64,000 bases of DNA from Notoacmeibacter marinus (GCF_002238045.1 NZ_NBYO01000002.1:620001-684000); one strand, 5' to 3'; shown: positions 37,080 to 46,221, numbered from the stretch's first letter. Notes: a model not told the origin generated them from the letters alone. Program-made: numbers and translations.

Positions 37080-38248
37080 TTGTCGGCCATCTCCTGCGCC
37101 GCGGGTTGAACCGCTGGATCGTCCTGTCGCTCGCGGTGATTCTCGCCATCGGCATCGCGGTGCCCGCGCTCAACCTGCTGCTGCCCGTCACTCACCCCCT
37201 GCATGTGCCGACCTATATCGTCGCGCTGTTCGGCAAATATCTCTGCTATGCACTGCTGGCGCTGAGCCTCGATCTGGTCTGGGGCTATGTCGGCATCCTG
37301 TCGCTTGGCCATGGCGCCTTCTTTGCGCTCGGCGGCTATGCGATGGGCATGTATCTGATGCGCCAGATCGGCCCGCGCGGCGTCTATGGCGATCCCGTCC
37401 TGCCGGATTTCATGGTGTTCCTGAACTGGCAGGAACTGCCCTGGTTCTGGTACGGTTTCGACCGGTTCTGGTTCGCCGCCCTGATGGTGATGGTCGTGCC
37501 GGGCCTGCTGGCCTTCATCTTCGGCTGGTTCGCCTTCCGCAGCCGCGTCACCGGCGTGTATCTGTCGATCATCACCCAGGCGATGACCTATGCGCTGATG
37601 CTCGCCTTCTTCCGCAACAATATGGGGTTCGGCGGCAATAACGGCCTGACCGACTTCAAGGACATTCTGGGCTATTCCGTCCAGGCCGGTGAAACGCGCG
37701 CCGCGCTCTTCTTCGCGTCTGCGGCGGCGCTGGCGCTAGGTGTCCTGTTCGTTTCCGCGCTCGGGGCCAGCCGCTACGGCAAGCTGATGATCGCCGTGCG
37801 AGACGCCGAGGCCCGGACGCGCTTCATCGGCTACCGGCCGGAATATGTGAAGCTCTTCGCCTTCGTCGCCGCAGCCGTGATGGCCGGCATTGCCGGCGCG
37901 CTATACGTGCCGCAGGTAGGCATTATCAATCCGGGTGAATTTGCCCCCGCCAATTCCATCGAAATCGTCGTCTGGACGGCTGTCGGGGGGCGCGGAACCA
38001 TTATCGGGCCGATCATCGGCGCGATCCTCGTCAATGCCGGAAAGAGCTGGCTGACTGGCTTTGCGCCGGAATTCTGGCTGTTCGCCCTTGGCGGCCTCTT
38101 CGTCGCGGTCACGCTGTTCCTGCCGAAAGGCATTGTCGGCACCGCCATCGATGGCTGGGACGGACTGCGCCGGATGCGCGACGGCAAGCGCCGCGAACGG
38201 GGCGAAGACGCACCTCTGACCGGACCCCAACCGGAGGCGGCGGAATGA
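37076..38248 (+). CDS. urtC: Urea ABC transporter, permease UrtC
   Basis: The second membrane subunit, 390 residues with about ten helices. It contains DLVWGYVGILSLGHGAFFALGGYAMGMYL near residue 60, the loop GVYGDPVLPDFMVFLNWQELPWFW characteristic of UrtC, FRNNMGFGGNNGLTDF near residue 180 and VGGRGTIIGPIIGAILVN near residue 300. ATG 37076 overlaps the urtB stop. The long in-frame upstream ORF is an urtB shadow. It overlaps urtD by 4 bp. Confidence 0.93.
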   Translation: MIVGHLLRRGLNRWIVLSLAVILAIGIAVPALNLLLPVTHPLHVPTYIVALFGKYLCYALLALSLDLVWGYVGILSLGHGAFFALGGYAMGMYLMRQIGPRGVYGDPVLPDFMVFLNWQELPWFWYGFDRFWFAALMVMVVPGLLAFIFGWFAFRSRVTGVYLSIITQAMTYALMLAFFRNNMGFGGNNGLTDFKDILGYSVQAGETRAALFFASAAALALGVLFVSALGASRYGKLMIAVRDAEARTRFIGYRPEYVKLFAFVAAAVMAGIAGALYVPQVGIINPGEFAPANSIEIVVWTAVGGRGTIIGPIIGAILVNAGKSWLTGFAPEFWLFALGGLFVAVTLFLPKGIVGTAIDGWDGLRRMRDGKRRERGEDAPLTGPQPEAAE

Positions 38249-39078
38249 ACGACATGGCAATGATCGAAGAACGGCCGCTGGCAGCCAAAGCCCCTCAGCA
38301 TGCGGCGTTGACCGAGCGCGAGGTGCAGGAAAGCCGCCGTAAGGAGACGATTCTCTATCTCGACGGCGTTTCGGTCTCATTCGACGGTTTCAGGGCCATC
38401 AACAATCTCTCCTTCCTGCTTGGAAAGGGTGAAATGCGCGCCATTATCGGCCCGAACGGCGCCGGCAAGACCACCATGATGGACATCGTTACCGGCAAGA
38501 CCCGGCCCGATGAGGGCGAGGTCTTCTTCAACGGCACGGTCGATCTGACGAAGCATGACGAGCCGGCCATCGCGACGATGGGAATCGGCCGGAAATTCCA
38601 GAAACCGACCGTATTCGAAGGCCATACGGTGGAGGACAATCTGGCGCTGGCCCTCGCCGGCTCGCGCTCGATCCTTGCCGCGATCTTCCATCGCCGCGAC
38701 GCCGAAGAAGAAGCGCGCATCGCAGAAATCCTCGACACGATCCGCCTGACCCATTTGCGTGATGCATCCGCGGCCAACCTCTCCCACGGCCAGAAGCAAT
38801 GGCTGGAGATCGGGATGCTGCTGGCTCAGGATCCCAAGGTGCTCCTCGTCGACGAACCCGTCGCCGGCATGACCGATGCGGAGACCGAGGAAACCGCGCG
38901 TCTTCTGCGCGACATCGCCAGGGACCACTCCGTCGTCGTGGTCGAGCACGATATGGGCTTCGTCCGCGATCTCGGCGTCAAGGTGACATGCCTGCACGAA
39001 GGCTCGGTCCTGTCCGAAGGCTCCATCGACAATGTTTCGAGCGACCCGAAGGTCGTCGAAGTCTATCTGGGGAGATGA
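38245..39078 (+). CDS. urtD: Urea ABC transporter, ATP-binding protein UrtD
   Basis: A 277-residue ATPase. After a variable 35-residue leader come the Walker A motif IIGPNGAGKTTMMD near residue 72, the LivG-like IGRKFQKPTVFEGHTVEDNL, the signature motif NLSHGQKQWLEIG near residue 178 and Walker B KVLLVDEPVAGMTD near residue 200. SHGQ replaces the usual SGGQ, as is common in UrtD. Overlaps both neighbours in urtCDE by 4 bp. Confidence 0.94.
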   Translation: MNDMAMIEERPLAAKAPQHAALTEREVQESRRKETILYLDGVSVSFDGFRAINNLSFLLGKGEMRAIIGPNGAGKTTMMDIVTGKTRPDEGEVFFNGTVDLTKHDEPAIATMGIGRKFQKPTVFEGHTVEDNLALALAGSRSILAAIFHRRDAEEEARIAEILDTIRLTHLRDASAANLSHGQKQWLEIGMLLAQDPKVLLVDEPVAGMTDAETEETARLLRDIARDHSVVVVEHDMGFVRDLGVKVTCLHEGSVLSEGSIDNVSSDPKVVEVYLGR

Positions 39079-39776
39079 CCGTGCTGACCGTCGAAAATGC
39101 TCATCTCCATTATGGCGCGGCAGAGGCGCTGCGCGGCGTCTCGCTCGAGGCCGGACCCGGCAAGATCACCTGCGTGCTGGGCCGGAACGGCGTTGGCAAG
39201 ACCTCGCTGATGCGGGCCATTGTCGGCCATCATCCGCTCTCGTCGGGCAGCGTCGCCTTCGAGGGCCGGACCTTCGGCAGAAAGCCGTCCTATGACCGCG
39301 CGCGCGCCGGCATCGGATTCGTCCCGCAGGGCCGCGAAATCTTTCCTCTGCTGACCGTCCGCGAAAATCTGGAGACCGGCTATTCCAGCCTGCCGCGCGC
39401 CGAACGCGCCGTCCCGGATTACGTCTTCGAACTCTTCCCGGTACTGAAGGATATGCTGAACCGGCGCGGCGGCGATCTGTCCGGCGGCCAGCAGCAGCAG
39501 CTCGCCATCGGCCGGGCGCTCGTCACCCGCCCGAAACTGCTGGCGCTCGACGAGCCGACCGAAGGCATCCAGCCCTCGATCATCAAGGATATCGGCCGGG
39601 CGCTCACCTTCCTGCGCGACGAGTTCGGCATGGCGATCCTGCTGGTCGAGCAATATCTGGATTTCTGCCGCGAACTGGCTGACAGCATCATGATCCTGGA
39701 TCGCGGCGAGGTGGTCCATGAGGGCATCGCCGAAGATCTGGACCGGCCCGATATCCGTGCGCATCTGACGGTCTGA
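39075..39776 (+). CDS. urtE: Urea ABC transporter, ATP-binding protein UrtE
   Basis: A 233-residue ATPase, partner of UrtD. Walker A CVLGRNGVGKTSLMRA near residue 37, Q-loop region GIGFVPQGREIFPLLTVREN near residue 80, signature DLSGGQQQQLAIGRAL near residue 135 and Walker B LLALDEPTEGIQPSI near residue 155. Start ATG 39075 overlaps the urtD stop. It is the last urt gene; ureD follows after 100 bp with a second promoter candidate. Confidence 0.94.
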   Translation: MTVLTVENAHLHYGAAEALRGVSLEAGPGKITCVLGRNGVGKTSLMRAIVGHHPLSSGSVAFEGRTFGRKPSYDRARAGIGFVPQGREIFPLLTVRENLETGYSSLPRAERAVPDYVFELFPVLKDMLNRRGGDLSGGQQQQLAIGRALVTRPKLLALDEPTEGIQPSIIKDIGRALTFLRDEFGMAILLVEQYLDFCRELADSIMILDRGEVVHEGIAEDLDRPDIRAHLTV

Positions 39777-39779
39777 GCA

Positions 39780-39794
39780 TGGCTGCCTCCTTGC
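39780..39794 (+). promoter_or_regulatory. Weaker candidate sigma-54 promoter ahead of ureD
   Basis: TGGC-N8-TTGC places GG (39781-39782) and GC (39793-39794) ten bases apart, 83 bp before the ureD start. The central bases differ from consensus, so this could be chance. It would allow the urease genes a transcript separate from urt. Confidence 0.4.
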
Positions 39795-39876
39795 GGAACG
39801 ATAAGACGGTTTGGCTTGACGCTGTCCGCGTGCAGTGCTGCGATGCCGGCCTCATCCTGGAGGCCTCGTCCGTCGC

Positions 39877-40734
39877 ATGACCGCCCTGCCCGCCGCCCGG
39901 CAATTCGACAGACCGCCACGACCCGCGCCATCGCGGATGCAGCGCAGCGCGGGACGCGGCCGCATCGCGGCAAAGCTCGGTCCGACAGGCGAAACACGTC
40001 TCGACCGGCTGTTTCAGGAGGGTTCGGCGCGCATCCGCCTGCCGAAAAGCCATTCGGACGGGCGGCTGGAAGCGGTTCTGCTCAACACTTCCGGCGGCAT
40101 GACCGGTGGCGACACGCTGCACTGGCGGGCCGAGGCGGGTACGGGTACGCATCTCACGCTGGCGAGCCAGACCGCCGAACGGCTCTACCGCTCGCCGGAA
40201 GGCTCTGCGAGCGTCGATGTCCGGCTCCACGCGGCGGCGGGCGCGACATTGCAATGGCTGCCGCAGGAAACGATCATGTTCGATGGCGGCGCGCTTCGCC
40301 GCACCATCCTTGCCGACCTCTCGGAAGACGCCGAACTCCTCATCTGCGAGCCGCTTGCTTTCGGTCGCGCCGCGATGGGCGAAAGCGTTCAGGGCGGCGC
40401 GCTTCGCGACGACTGGCGCATCCGCCGCGAGGGTCGGATGATCCATGCCGAGGCCCTTCGGATCGACGACGCCATCGCCGACCGGCTGTCGAAGCCAGCC
40501 ATCGCTGCTGGCCGCCGTGCCGTCGCAACGATTGTGCTGTTCGCGCCGCGCGCCGAGGCGCTGATTGACGAGGCGCGCACGATCATCGGAAACGCGGGCG
40601 GCGCGTCCTTCTTCGACGGCAAGCTGGTCTGCCGTCTGCTCGCCTCCGATACGCTGGTGCTACGCCGCCGACTCATCCCCCTTCTCATCGCACTGCGTGG
40701 CGGCCACGCCCTGCCGCGCTGCTGGCACTGCTGA
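39877..40734 (+). CDS. ureD: Urease accessory protein UreD
   Basis: UreD (UreH) forms the scaffold with UreF and UreG that delivers nickel to apo-urease. The 285-residue protein has VLLNTSGGMTGGDTLHWRAE near residue 70, ASQTAERLYRSPEG near residue 105, LPQETIMFDGGALRRT near residue 135 and SASVDVRLHAAAGA. I start at MTALPAARQF (ATG 39877) after CTGGAGG. The last 20 residues (LIALRGGHALPRCWHC) match the usual family end. First gene of the urease operon, 15 bp before ureA. Confidence 0.93.
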   Translation: MTALPAARQFDRPPRPAPSRMQRSAGRGRIAAKLGPTGETRLDRLFQEGSARIRLPKSHSDGRLEAVLLNTSGGMTGGDTLHWRAEAGTGTHLTLASQTAERLYRSPEGSASVDVRLHAAAGATLQWLPQETIMFDGGALRRTILADLSEDAELLICEPLAFGRAAMGESVQGGALRDDWRIRREGRMIHAEALRIDDAIADRLSKPAIAAGRRAVATIVLFAPRAEALIDEARTIIGNAGGASFFDGKLVCRLLASDTLVLRRRLIPLLIALRGGHALPRCWHC

Positions 40735-40749
40735 CCGAACGAGGCCCCA

Positions 40750-41052
40750 ATGCTGCTCACCCCCCGCGAAAAGGACAAACTGCTGATCGCCATTGCCGCC
40801 CAGGTCGCCCGCCGGCGGCTGGAACGCGGCGTGAAGCTCAACCATCCCGAAGCGGTCGCGCTCATTACCGATTTCGTGGTCGAGGGCGCGCGCGACGGCC
40901 GCTCCGTCGCCGAGCTTATGGAAGCCGGCGCGACGGTGCTGACCCGCGATCAGGTGATGGAGGGCATCGCCGAGATGATCCACGACATCCAGGTCGAAGC
41001 GACTTTTCCCGACGGCACCAAGCTCGTCACCGTCCACGAACCGATCCGCTGA
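40750..41052 (+). CDS. ureA: Urease gamma subunit
   Basis: The smallest structural subunit of urease, exactly 100 residues as usual. It begins [20 protein letters not shown] and contains [25 protein letters not shown] and the C-terminal [20 protein letters not shown]. With UreB and UreC it forms the (abc)3 nickel enzyme that hydrolyses urea to ammonia and carbamate. It is followed 22 bp later by a small membrane-protein gene and not directly by ureB. Confidence 0.97.
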   Translation: MLLTPREKDKLLIAIAAQVARRRLERGVKLNHPEAVALITDFVVEGARDGRSVAELMEAGATVLTRDQVMEGIAEMIHDIQVEATFPDGTKLVTVHEPIR

Positions 41053-41074
41053 ATAGACAAGGAAGAAAACAAAG

Positions 41075-41260
41075 ATGCGTCGATTTTTTCGCCCACTCCC
41101 CCTCCTTTCGATGGTTCTGGCCTCCAGTTCCGCTTTCGCCCATGAAGCGCTGGCGCCGCACAGCCATCCGCATCCCGATAACGGCCTGCTGATTGGCGGC
41201 GCGGTCGTTCTGGCGGCGCTGGCTGGACTTTTTCTCTTCATCAAGGGACGCGGCCGATGA
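41075..41260 (+). CDS. Small His-containing membrane protein between ureA and ureB
   Basis: Sixty-one residues: an N-terminal signal peptide or helix ([13 protein letters not shown]), a short periplasmic stretch [15 protein letters not shown] with four histidines, then one membrane helix ([18 protein letters not shown]) ending in a basic tail. AGGAAG precedes the ATG and the stop overlaps the ureB start (ATGA), so it is clearly translated with urease. Similar small ORFs occur at this position in rhizobial urease operons. The histidines invite a metal (nickel) role, but function is unknown. Confidence 0.8.
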   Translation: MRRFFRPLPLLSMVLASSSAFAHEALAPHSHPHPDNGLLIGGAVVLAALAGLFLFIKGRGR

Positions 41261-41562
41261 TCCCCGGAGAAATCGTTACCGCCGATGACGAGATAACGCT
41301 GAACGAAGGCGCAGCGACGATCACGATCACCGTGGCCAATACTGGCGACCGCCCGGTTCAGGTCGGCAGCCATTATCATTTTGCCGAGACCAATCCGGGC
41401 CTTGCCTTCGACCGCGACCGGGCGCGCGGCATGCGGCTCGACATCGCCGCCGGCACGGCGGTCCGATTCGAGCCGGGCCAGGAGCGCAAAGTGACGCTCG
41501 TTCCGGTTTCGGGCAAGCGCCGTATCGTCGGCTTTCGCGGCGACACGATGGGAAAGGTCTGA
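41257..41562 (+). CDS. ureB: Urease beta subunit
   Basis: A structural subunit of 101 residues beginning [18 protein letters not shown], with [22 protein letters not shown] near residue 30 and the family end [16 protein letters not shown]. Length is normal. It starts inside the stop of the small membrane-protein gene and ends 2 bp before the LprI-like gene. Confidence 0.97.
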   Translation: MIPGEIVTADDEITLNEGAATITITVANTGDRPVQVGSHYHFAETNPGLAFDRDRARGMRLDIAAGTAVRFEPGQERKVTLVPVSGKRRIVGFRGDTMGKV

Positions 41563-41564
41563 CT

Positions 41565-42008
41565 ATGCGCCGTATCCTCCTGATAGCCTTGACACTGTCA
41601 GCGGCCCCGATGGTCGTCGTGGCGCAACCTGTCGAGCCGAACTGCGCCGATCCGCAGACCCAGGCTGAAATGACCGCTTGCGCCGGAATGGATTACGAGG
41701 CGGCCGATGCCGAACTGAACGCGCTCTGGCCCGATCTCATAGCCGAAGCGCAAAGCCGCGATGCCGATATGGGCGATTTCTTTACCGACCGCGGACTGTC
41801 GACCACCGAAGAAACGCTGCGCCGCGCCCAGCGGGCCTGGATCGCCTATCGCGACGCGGAATGCGAGTACTGCAGCTATGACGCGCTCGGCGGCACCATG
41901 CAGCCCATGATCGGCAGCCAGTGCCGCGCCGATCTGACCCGCGCGCGCATCAAGACTCTTCGCTCCGTTCTGGACAGGACCGAAGGCGATCTCGGCGCCC
42001 GCGAATGA
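41565..42008 (+). CDS. LprI/DUF1311-family secreted protein in the urease operon
   Basis: A 147-residue precursor with a signal peptide (residues 1-20, ending VVAQ) and the Cys-rich LprI-type domain: [24 protein letters not shown] near residue 25, [16 protein letters not shown] near residue 90 and [15 protein letters not shown] near residue 125. The family includes a mycobacterial lysozyme inhibitor, but most members are of unknown role. It begins 2 bp after ureB and lies 70 bp before ureC, which puts it in the urease message. A link to urease activity has not been shown. Confidence 0.82.
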   Translation: MRRILLIALTLSAAPMVVVAQPVEPNCADPQTQAEMTACAGMDYEAADAELNALWPDLIAEAQSRDADMGDFFTDRGLSTTEETLRRAQRAWIAYRDAECEYCSYDALGGTMQPMIGSQCRADLTRARIKTLRSVLDRTEGDLGARE

Positions 42009-42078
42009 CGGTGGCCGCCAGCTGAAATATGCGTGCCGGGCGTTCGCCCCCGGCAGCAAAGAACATCGAGGAACAAGA

Positions 42079-43791
42079 ATGCCAGCCACCCTCTCCCGCG
42101 CCGCCTATGCCGATATGTACGGTCCGACGACCGGCGACCGCGTACGCCTTGCCGATACCGAACTCTTCATCGAGGTGGAGAAGGATTTCACCACCTATGG
42201 CGAGGAGGTGAAGTTCGGCGGTGGCAAGGTCATCCGCGACGGCATGGGCCAGAGCCAGGCGAGCCGCGCCGATGGCGCGGTCGACACCGTCATCACCAAT
42301 GCGCTGGTGGTCGACTGGACCGGTATCTACAAGGCCGATATCGGTCTGAAGGACGGTCGCATCGCCGCCATCGGCAAGGCCGGCAACCCGGACACGCAGC
42401 CCGGCGTTGATATCGTCATCGGGCCAGGCACGGAAGCGATCGCGGCGGAGGGTCGCATCCTGACGGCCGGCGGCATCGACAGCCATATCCACTTCATCTG
42501 TCCCCAGCAGATAGAGGAGGCGCTCATGAGCGGTGTCACCACCATGATCGGCGGCGGCACCGGCCCGGCGCATGGGACGCTCGCCACCACCTGCACGCCC
42601 GGACCCTGGCACATCGCCCGCATGATCGAGGCGGCCGACGCCTTTCCGATGAATCTTGCCTTCGCCGGCAAGGGCAACGCCTCCGAGCCGGCCGCGCTGG
42701 AAGAGATGGTGCTGGGCGGCGCGGCGGCGCTGAAACTGCACGAGGACTGGGGCACCACGCCGCAGGCGATCCGCACCTGCCTGTCGGTCTGCGACGATCA
42801 CGACGTGCAGGCGATGATCCACACCGACACGCTGAACGAAAGCGGTTTCGTCGAAAGCACGATCGAGGCGATTGCCGGGCGGACGATCCACGCCTTCCAC
42901 ACCGAGGGCGCGGGAGGCGGCCATGCGCCCGACATCATCAAGGTCGCAGGCCTGCCCAACATTATTCCGAGTTCGACCAATCCGACCCGACCCTATACCG
43001 GCAACACAATCGCCGAGCATCTCGACATGCTGATGGTCTGCCATCATCTCGACGGCAACATTCCCGAAGACGTCGCCTTCGCCGAAAGCCGGATCAGAAA
43101 AGAGACCATCGCGGCGGAAGACATTCTCCACGATCTCGGCGCTTTCTCGATCATCGCGTCCGACAGCCAGGCCATGGGGCGGGTCGGCGAGGTCATCATC
43201 CGCACCTTCCAGACCGCCGACAAGATGAAGCGCCAGCGTGGCCGCCTTGCCGAAGAGGCAGGCGAGAACGACAATCTTCGGGTTCGCCGATACATCGCCA
43301 AATACACCATCAACCCCGCCATCACCCATGGCCTGAGCGAGGAGGTCGGCTCGGTGGAAGTCGGCAAGCGCGCCGATCTGGTGCTATGGCATCCGGCCTT
43401 TTTCGGCGTCAAGCCGGAGATGGTGCTGATCGGCGGTTCCATCGCCGCCGCGCCGATGGGCGACCCGAACGCCTCCATCCCGACGCCGCAGCCGGTGCAT
43501 ATGCGCCCCATGTTCGCCGCCTTCGGCAAGGCGCGAACCAATTCGTCGGTCACCTTCGTCAGCCAGGCCGCGCTCGATGGCGGTCTTGCCAAACGCCTCG
43601 GCACCGCGAAAAAGATGCTGGCCGTGAAGAACACGCGCGGTGGCATCGGCAAAGCGGCGATGAAGCTGAACGACGCCATGCCAGACATAACAGTCGATCC
43701 GGAGACCTATGAAGTCCGCGCCGATGGCGAACTTCTGACCTGCGAGCCGGCGACGGTCCTGCCCATGGCGCAACGGTATTTCCTATTCTGA
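42079..43791 (+). CDS. ureC: Urease alpha subunit
   Basis: The catalytic subunit with two nickel ions, 570 residues. Visible are the nickel ligands His136/His138 ([10 protein letters not shown]), the carbamylated Lys219 in [13 protein letters not shown] with His221, [15 protein letters not shown] near residue 275, the mobile flap cysteine and histidine in [14 protein letters not shown] near residue 320, and the final ligand region [14 protein letters not shown] near residue 360. All key residues are present. GAACAAGA lies just before the ATG. Confidence 0.98.
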   Translation: MPATLSRAAYADMYGPTTGDRVRLADTELFIEVEKDFTTYGEEVKFGGGKVIRDGMGQSQASRADGAVDTVITNALVVDWTGIYKADIGLKDGRIAAIGKAGNPDTQPGVDIVIGPGTEAIAAEGRILTAGGIDSHIHFICPQQIEEALMSGVTTMIGGGTGPAHGTLATTCTPGPWHIARMIEAADAFPMNLAFAGKGNASEPAALEEMVLGGAAALKLHEDWGTTPQAIRTCLSVCDDHDVQAMIHTDTLNESGFVESTIEAIAGRTIHAFHTEGAGGGHAPDIIKVAGLPNIIPSSTNPTRPYTGNTIAEHLDMLMVCHHLDGNIPEDVAFAESRIRKETIAAEDILHDLGAFSIIASDSQAMGRVGEVIIRTFQTADKMKRQRGRLAEEAGENDNLRVRRYIAKYTINPAITHGLSEEVGSVEVGKRADLVLWHPAFFGVKPEMVLIGGSIAAAPMGDPNASIPTPQPVHMRPMFAAFGKARTNSSVTFVSQAALDGGLAKRLGTAKKMLAVKNTRGGIGKAAMKLNDAMPDITVDPETYEVRADGELLTCEPATVLPMAQRYFLF

Positions 43792-43819
43792 TACTGGACA
43801 CCGGCCCGTTGGAGGCAGA

Positions 43820-43841
43820 TATTGGCCAATAACAATTATTG
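43820..43841. promoter_or_regulatory. Overlapping palindromes upstream of parD, candidate autoregulatory operator
   Basis: TATTGGCCAATA (43820-43831) is a perfect 12-bp palindrome and overlaps CAATAA-CAA-TTATTG (43827-43841), a second perfect inverted repeat. The DNA here is unusually AT-rich. ParD antitoxins repress their own promoter by binding such repeats, so the parDE pair probably has its own promoter inside the urease operon. Confidence 0.6.
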
Positions 43842-43855
43842 ATATGGAGCAAGCC

Positions 43856-44101
43856 ATGGCCATGTCCGTCGATCTGGGTCGACCGCTCGAAGAGTTCGTC
43901 GAGAAGCTCGTGACTTCGGGACGCTATCGCTCCCGCTCGGAGGTTCTGCGTGAAGGCGTTCGGCTGGTCCAGGAACGCGAGGCGAAGCTGGCTCATTTTC
44001 GGGCGATGATCGAGGAGGGAGCCGAAGCAGCAGAGCGCGGTGAGCTACTCGAAACCGACGAGGTGTTTGACGAGTTTCTTACGGAGACGCCGGCTGAATG
44101 A
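43856..44101 (+). CDS. parD: ParD-family antitoxin
   Basis: An 81-residue antitoxin of a type II toxin-antitoxin pair. The N-terminal half is a ribbon-helix-helix DNA-binding domain (VDLGRPLEEFVEKLVTSGRYRSRSEVLREGVRLV), and the C-terminal half is the acidic toxin-binding tail. I prefer ATG 43856, which follows GGAG. ATG 43844 would add four residues and 43862 would remove two. It overlaps parE by 4 bp. It probably neutralises ParE and represses the pair. Confidence 0.9.
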   Translation: MAMSVDLGRPLEEFVEKLVTSGRYRSRSEVLREGVRLVQEREAKLAHFRAMIEEGAEAAERGELLETDEVFDEFLTETPAE

Positions 44102-44412
44102 AAGTCGCAATAACGGTTCCGGCGCGAGACGATCTGAGAGAAATCTTTCGATATCTCGAAACGAATACCGGAACGCATAAAGCGCGCCAGATCATCGCCG
44201 AACTTCGTGAACGCTGCATGGGTCTGCAACGGATGCCAGAAAGGTTCGCACTTCTGCCGGGTTTCGAAACGAACGGCTATCGCAGGAGAGTCTGGCGGGA
44301 CTATCTTATCGTCTATCGGATCGCAGCAGGTCGGGTCGATGTTCTGCGCGTACTGCACGGTGCGTCCGATCTGTTGGCCGCTCTCGAACAGGATCGGACA
44401 TCGTTTCAGTGA
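44098..44412 (+). CDS. parE: ParE-family toxin
   Basis: A 104-residue RelE/ParE-superfamily toxin: AITVPARDDLREIFRYLETN at the start, ARQIIAELRERCMGLQRMPERF in the middle and GYRRRVWRDYLIVYRI plus VLRVLHGASDL at the end. ParE toxins typically poison DNA gyrase. The frame is intact. By eye the codons are richer in A/T than in the flanking urease genes, which suggests transfer. The stop overlaps the GTG of ureE, so ureE translation is coupled to the toxin gene. Confidence 0.9.
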   Translation: MKVAITVPARDDLREIFRYLETNTGTHKARQIIAELRERCMGLQRMPERFALLPGFETNGYRRRVWRDYLIVYRIAAGRVDVLRVLHGASDLLAALEQDRTSFQ

Positions 44413-44900
44413 CCCAACCGATTTGCACTTCCACAACGCCCAATGTGACGGCGCCTGCCGACACCATCACGCTCGATGAGACGGCGCGGCACAGGCGGCG
44501 GGCGAAGCTGACCTCGGATGGCGGTATCGCATTTCTGCTCGACCTGCCGAAGGCGCGGCTGCTACGCCACGGCGAGGGCCTGCTGCTCGACGATGGCTGC
44601 GTCATCGAAGTGCGCGCCGCGCCGGAAGCCTTGATGGAGGTGCGCGGCAGCGACCCGCGCCATCTTCTTGCCCTTGCCTGGCAAATCGGCAATCGGCACC
44701 TGCCCGCGCAGATCGGGGCGGACCGCATTCTGATCCGGCGCGACCATGTGATCGAGGAGATGCTTAAGGGTCTCGGCGCGACGGTCTCCCATGTCGAAGC
44801 GCCTTTCGATCCGGAAGGCGGCGCCTATGGCGACACCCATTCCGACCACCACGATCATGACGGTCACGGCCATATGCATCACCACCACCATCACGATTGA
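44409..44900 (+). CDS. ureE: Urease accessory protein UreE (nickel metallochaperone)
   Basis: UreE carries nickel to the UreDFG-urease complex. The 163-residue protein has an N-terminal peptide-binding-like domain (RRRAKLTSDGGIAFLLDLPKA near residue 30), a metal-binding domain (LAWQIGNRHLPAQI near residue 92) and a C-terminal His/Asp tail ending in six consecutive histidines that can store nickel. The start is GTG 44409, overlapping the parE stop. No alternative start with its own ribosome site is evident. Confidence 0.93.
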   Translation: MTQPICTSTTPNVTAPADTITLDETARHRRRAKLTSDGGIAFLLDLPKARLLRHGEGLLLDDGCVIEVRAAPEALMEVRGSDPRHLLALAWQIGNRHLPAQIGADRILIRRDHVIEEMLKGLGATVSHVEAPFDPEGGAYGDTHSDHHDHDGHGHMHHHHHHD

Positions 44901-44909
44901 GCGCATGTT

Positions 44910-45566
44910 TTGACGGCGCAGCTCCTTACACTTCTGTCTTGGCTGTCTCCGGTTTTTCCGACCGGCGGCTTCGCCTATTCGGCGGGCCTCGAGACAGCGG
45001 CGGTCGAAGGTCGCACGACGACTGCCGAGATGCTGGAAAACCGCTTGGCGACACTCATCGAGTATGGCGCGGCATGGAACGACGCCGTTCTGCTGGCTGC
45101 GGCGCATCGGACGGCGGACGATGCGGTCGCAATCGACGACCTCGCCACCCTTGCCCGCGCACTATGCGGCTCGGCGGAGCGCCTCCGTGAAACGCTGGAC
45201 CAGGGCCGGGCCTTTTGCGCCGCCGCCGAGCCCTGGTTCGCCGGGCGCCCCGATACATTGCCGCCGGAGGCGCCTCTGCCCGTTGCCATCGGTATGGCAG
45301 CGGCGCGCCATGGCCTGCCGGTCCAGGACACCGTGGGCGCATTCCTCCACGCCTTCGTGTCGGCCCAGCTACAGGCGGCTATCCGCCTTTCCATCCTCGG
45401 TCAGTCAGGCGCGGCCCGCCTCCTTGCCCGGCTGGAAAATGAAATTGGGGCGGTGGCGCGGCGGGCGAGCGTCAGCGACATCGCTGACCTCGGCACCTGC
45501 ACTCTGGCCGCCGAAATCGATACCCTTCGTCACGAAACACTTCCCGGACGGCTTTTCCTTTCATGA
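44910..45566 (+). CDS. ureF: Urease accessory protein UreF
   Basis: UreF gates GTP hydrolysis by UreG during nickel insertion. The 218-residue protein has [21 protein letters not shown] at residue 7, then all-helical sequence with [14 protein letters not shown] and [25 protein letters not shown] near residue 150. The only start in this frame after the stop at 44898 is TTG 44910; the nearby ATG 44905 is out of frame and stops at once. Its end overlaps ureG (ATGA). Confidence 0.93.
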   Translation: MTAQLLTLLSWLSPVFPTGGFAYSAGLETAAVEGRTTTAEMLENRLATLIEYGAAWNDAVLLAAAHRTADDAVAIDDLATLARALCGSAERLRETLDQGRAFCAAAEPWFAGRPDTLPPEAPLPVAIGMAAARHGLPVQDTVGAFLHAFVSAQLQAAIRLSILGQSGAARLLARLENEIGAVARRASVSDIADLGTCTLAAEIDTLRHETLPGRLFLS

Positions 45567-46213
45567 CCGAACACGCCCCCCTCGAACGGCAGACCAAAAC
45601 CACGCGCTCACCCAACGGCCCCTTGCGGCTCGGCATTGGCGGGCCCGTCGGCTCCGGCAAGACCACGCTAACGGCGCGGCTCTGCGAAGCGCTGCGCGAT
45701 GAGATAAGCATCGGCGTCGTAACGAATGATATTTATACCCGCGAGGATGCCGATGCGCTGGTGCGGATGCAGGCGCTCTCCTCCGACCGGATCGAGGGCG
45801 TCGAGACAGGCGGCTGCCCGCATACGGCGATCCGCGAGGACGCCTCGATCAATCTGCGCGCCATCGAGCGCCTCCGCGAACGGCAGGCCGATCTCGATCT
45901 CGTGCTGATCGAAAGCGGCGGCGACAATCTGGCGGCGACCTTCTCACCCGACCTCGCCGATCTGACGATTTACGTCATCAGCGTCTGCCAGGGCGACGAC
46001 ATTCCGCGAAAGGGCGGGCCGGCCATCACGCGCTCCGATCTGCTCATCGTCAACAAGGCCGATCTGGCGCCCCATGTCGGCGCCGACCTGGAGCGGATGA
46101 AGGCCGATGCGAAGGCCTCGCGTGGCGACCGTCCGACGGTCTTCACCGATCTGCGCCATGGCGAGGGAACAGGTGAAATCGTGACCTGGCTGAAAGAGAA
46201 TGGCGGGCTGTAA
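45563..46213 (+). CDS. ureG: Urease accessory GTPase UreG
   Basis: UreG is a SIMIBI-class GTPase that powers nickel delivery. The 216-residue protein has the P-loop [18 protein letters not shown] near residue 28, [15 protein letters not shown], the Cys-Pro-His nickel site [17 protein letters not shown] near residue 80, [15 protein letters not shown] near residue 110 and the base-specificity motif [17 protein letters not shown]. Last gene of the urease operon, 8 bp from the convergent FAD oxidoreductase gene. Confidence 0.97.
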   Translation: MTEHAPLERQTKTTRSPNGPLRLGIGGPVGSGKTTLTARLCEALRDEISIGVVTNDIYTREDADALVRMQALSSDRIEGVETGGCPHTAIREDASINLRAIERLRERQADLDLVLIESGGDNLAATFSPDLADLTIYVISVCQGDDIPRKGGPAITRSDLLIVNKADLAPHVGADLERMKADAKASRGDRPTVFTDLRHGEGTGEIVTWLKENGGL

Positions 46214-46221
46214 GCCCGGAA

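Noticed and set aside
36179-38248. Extended 689-codon reading of urtC beginning inside urtB
   Set aside because: The first 300 residues are an Arg/His-rich shadow of urtB. The real UrtC start is ATG 37076, overlapping the urtB stop.
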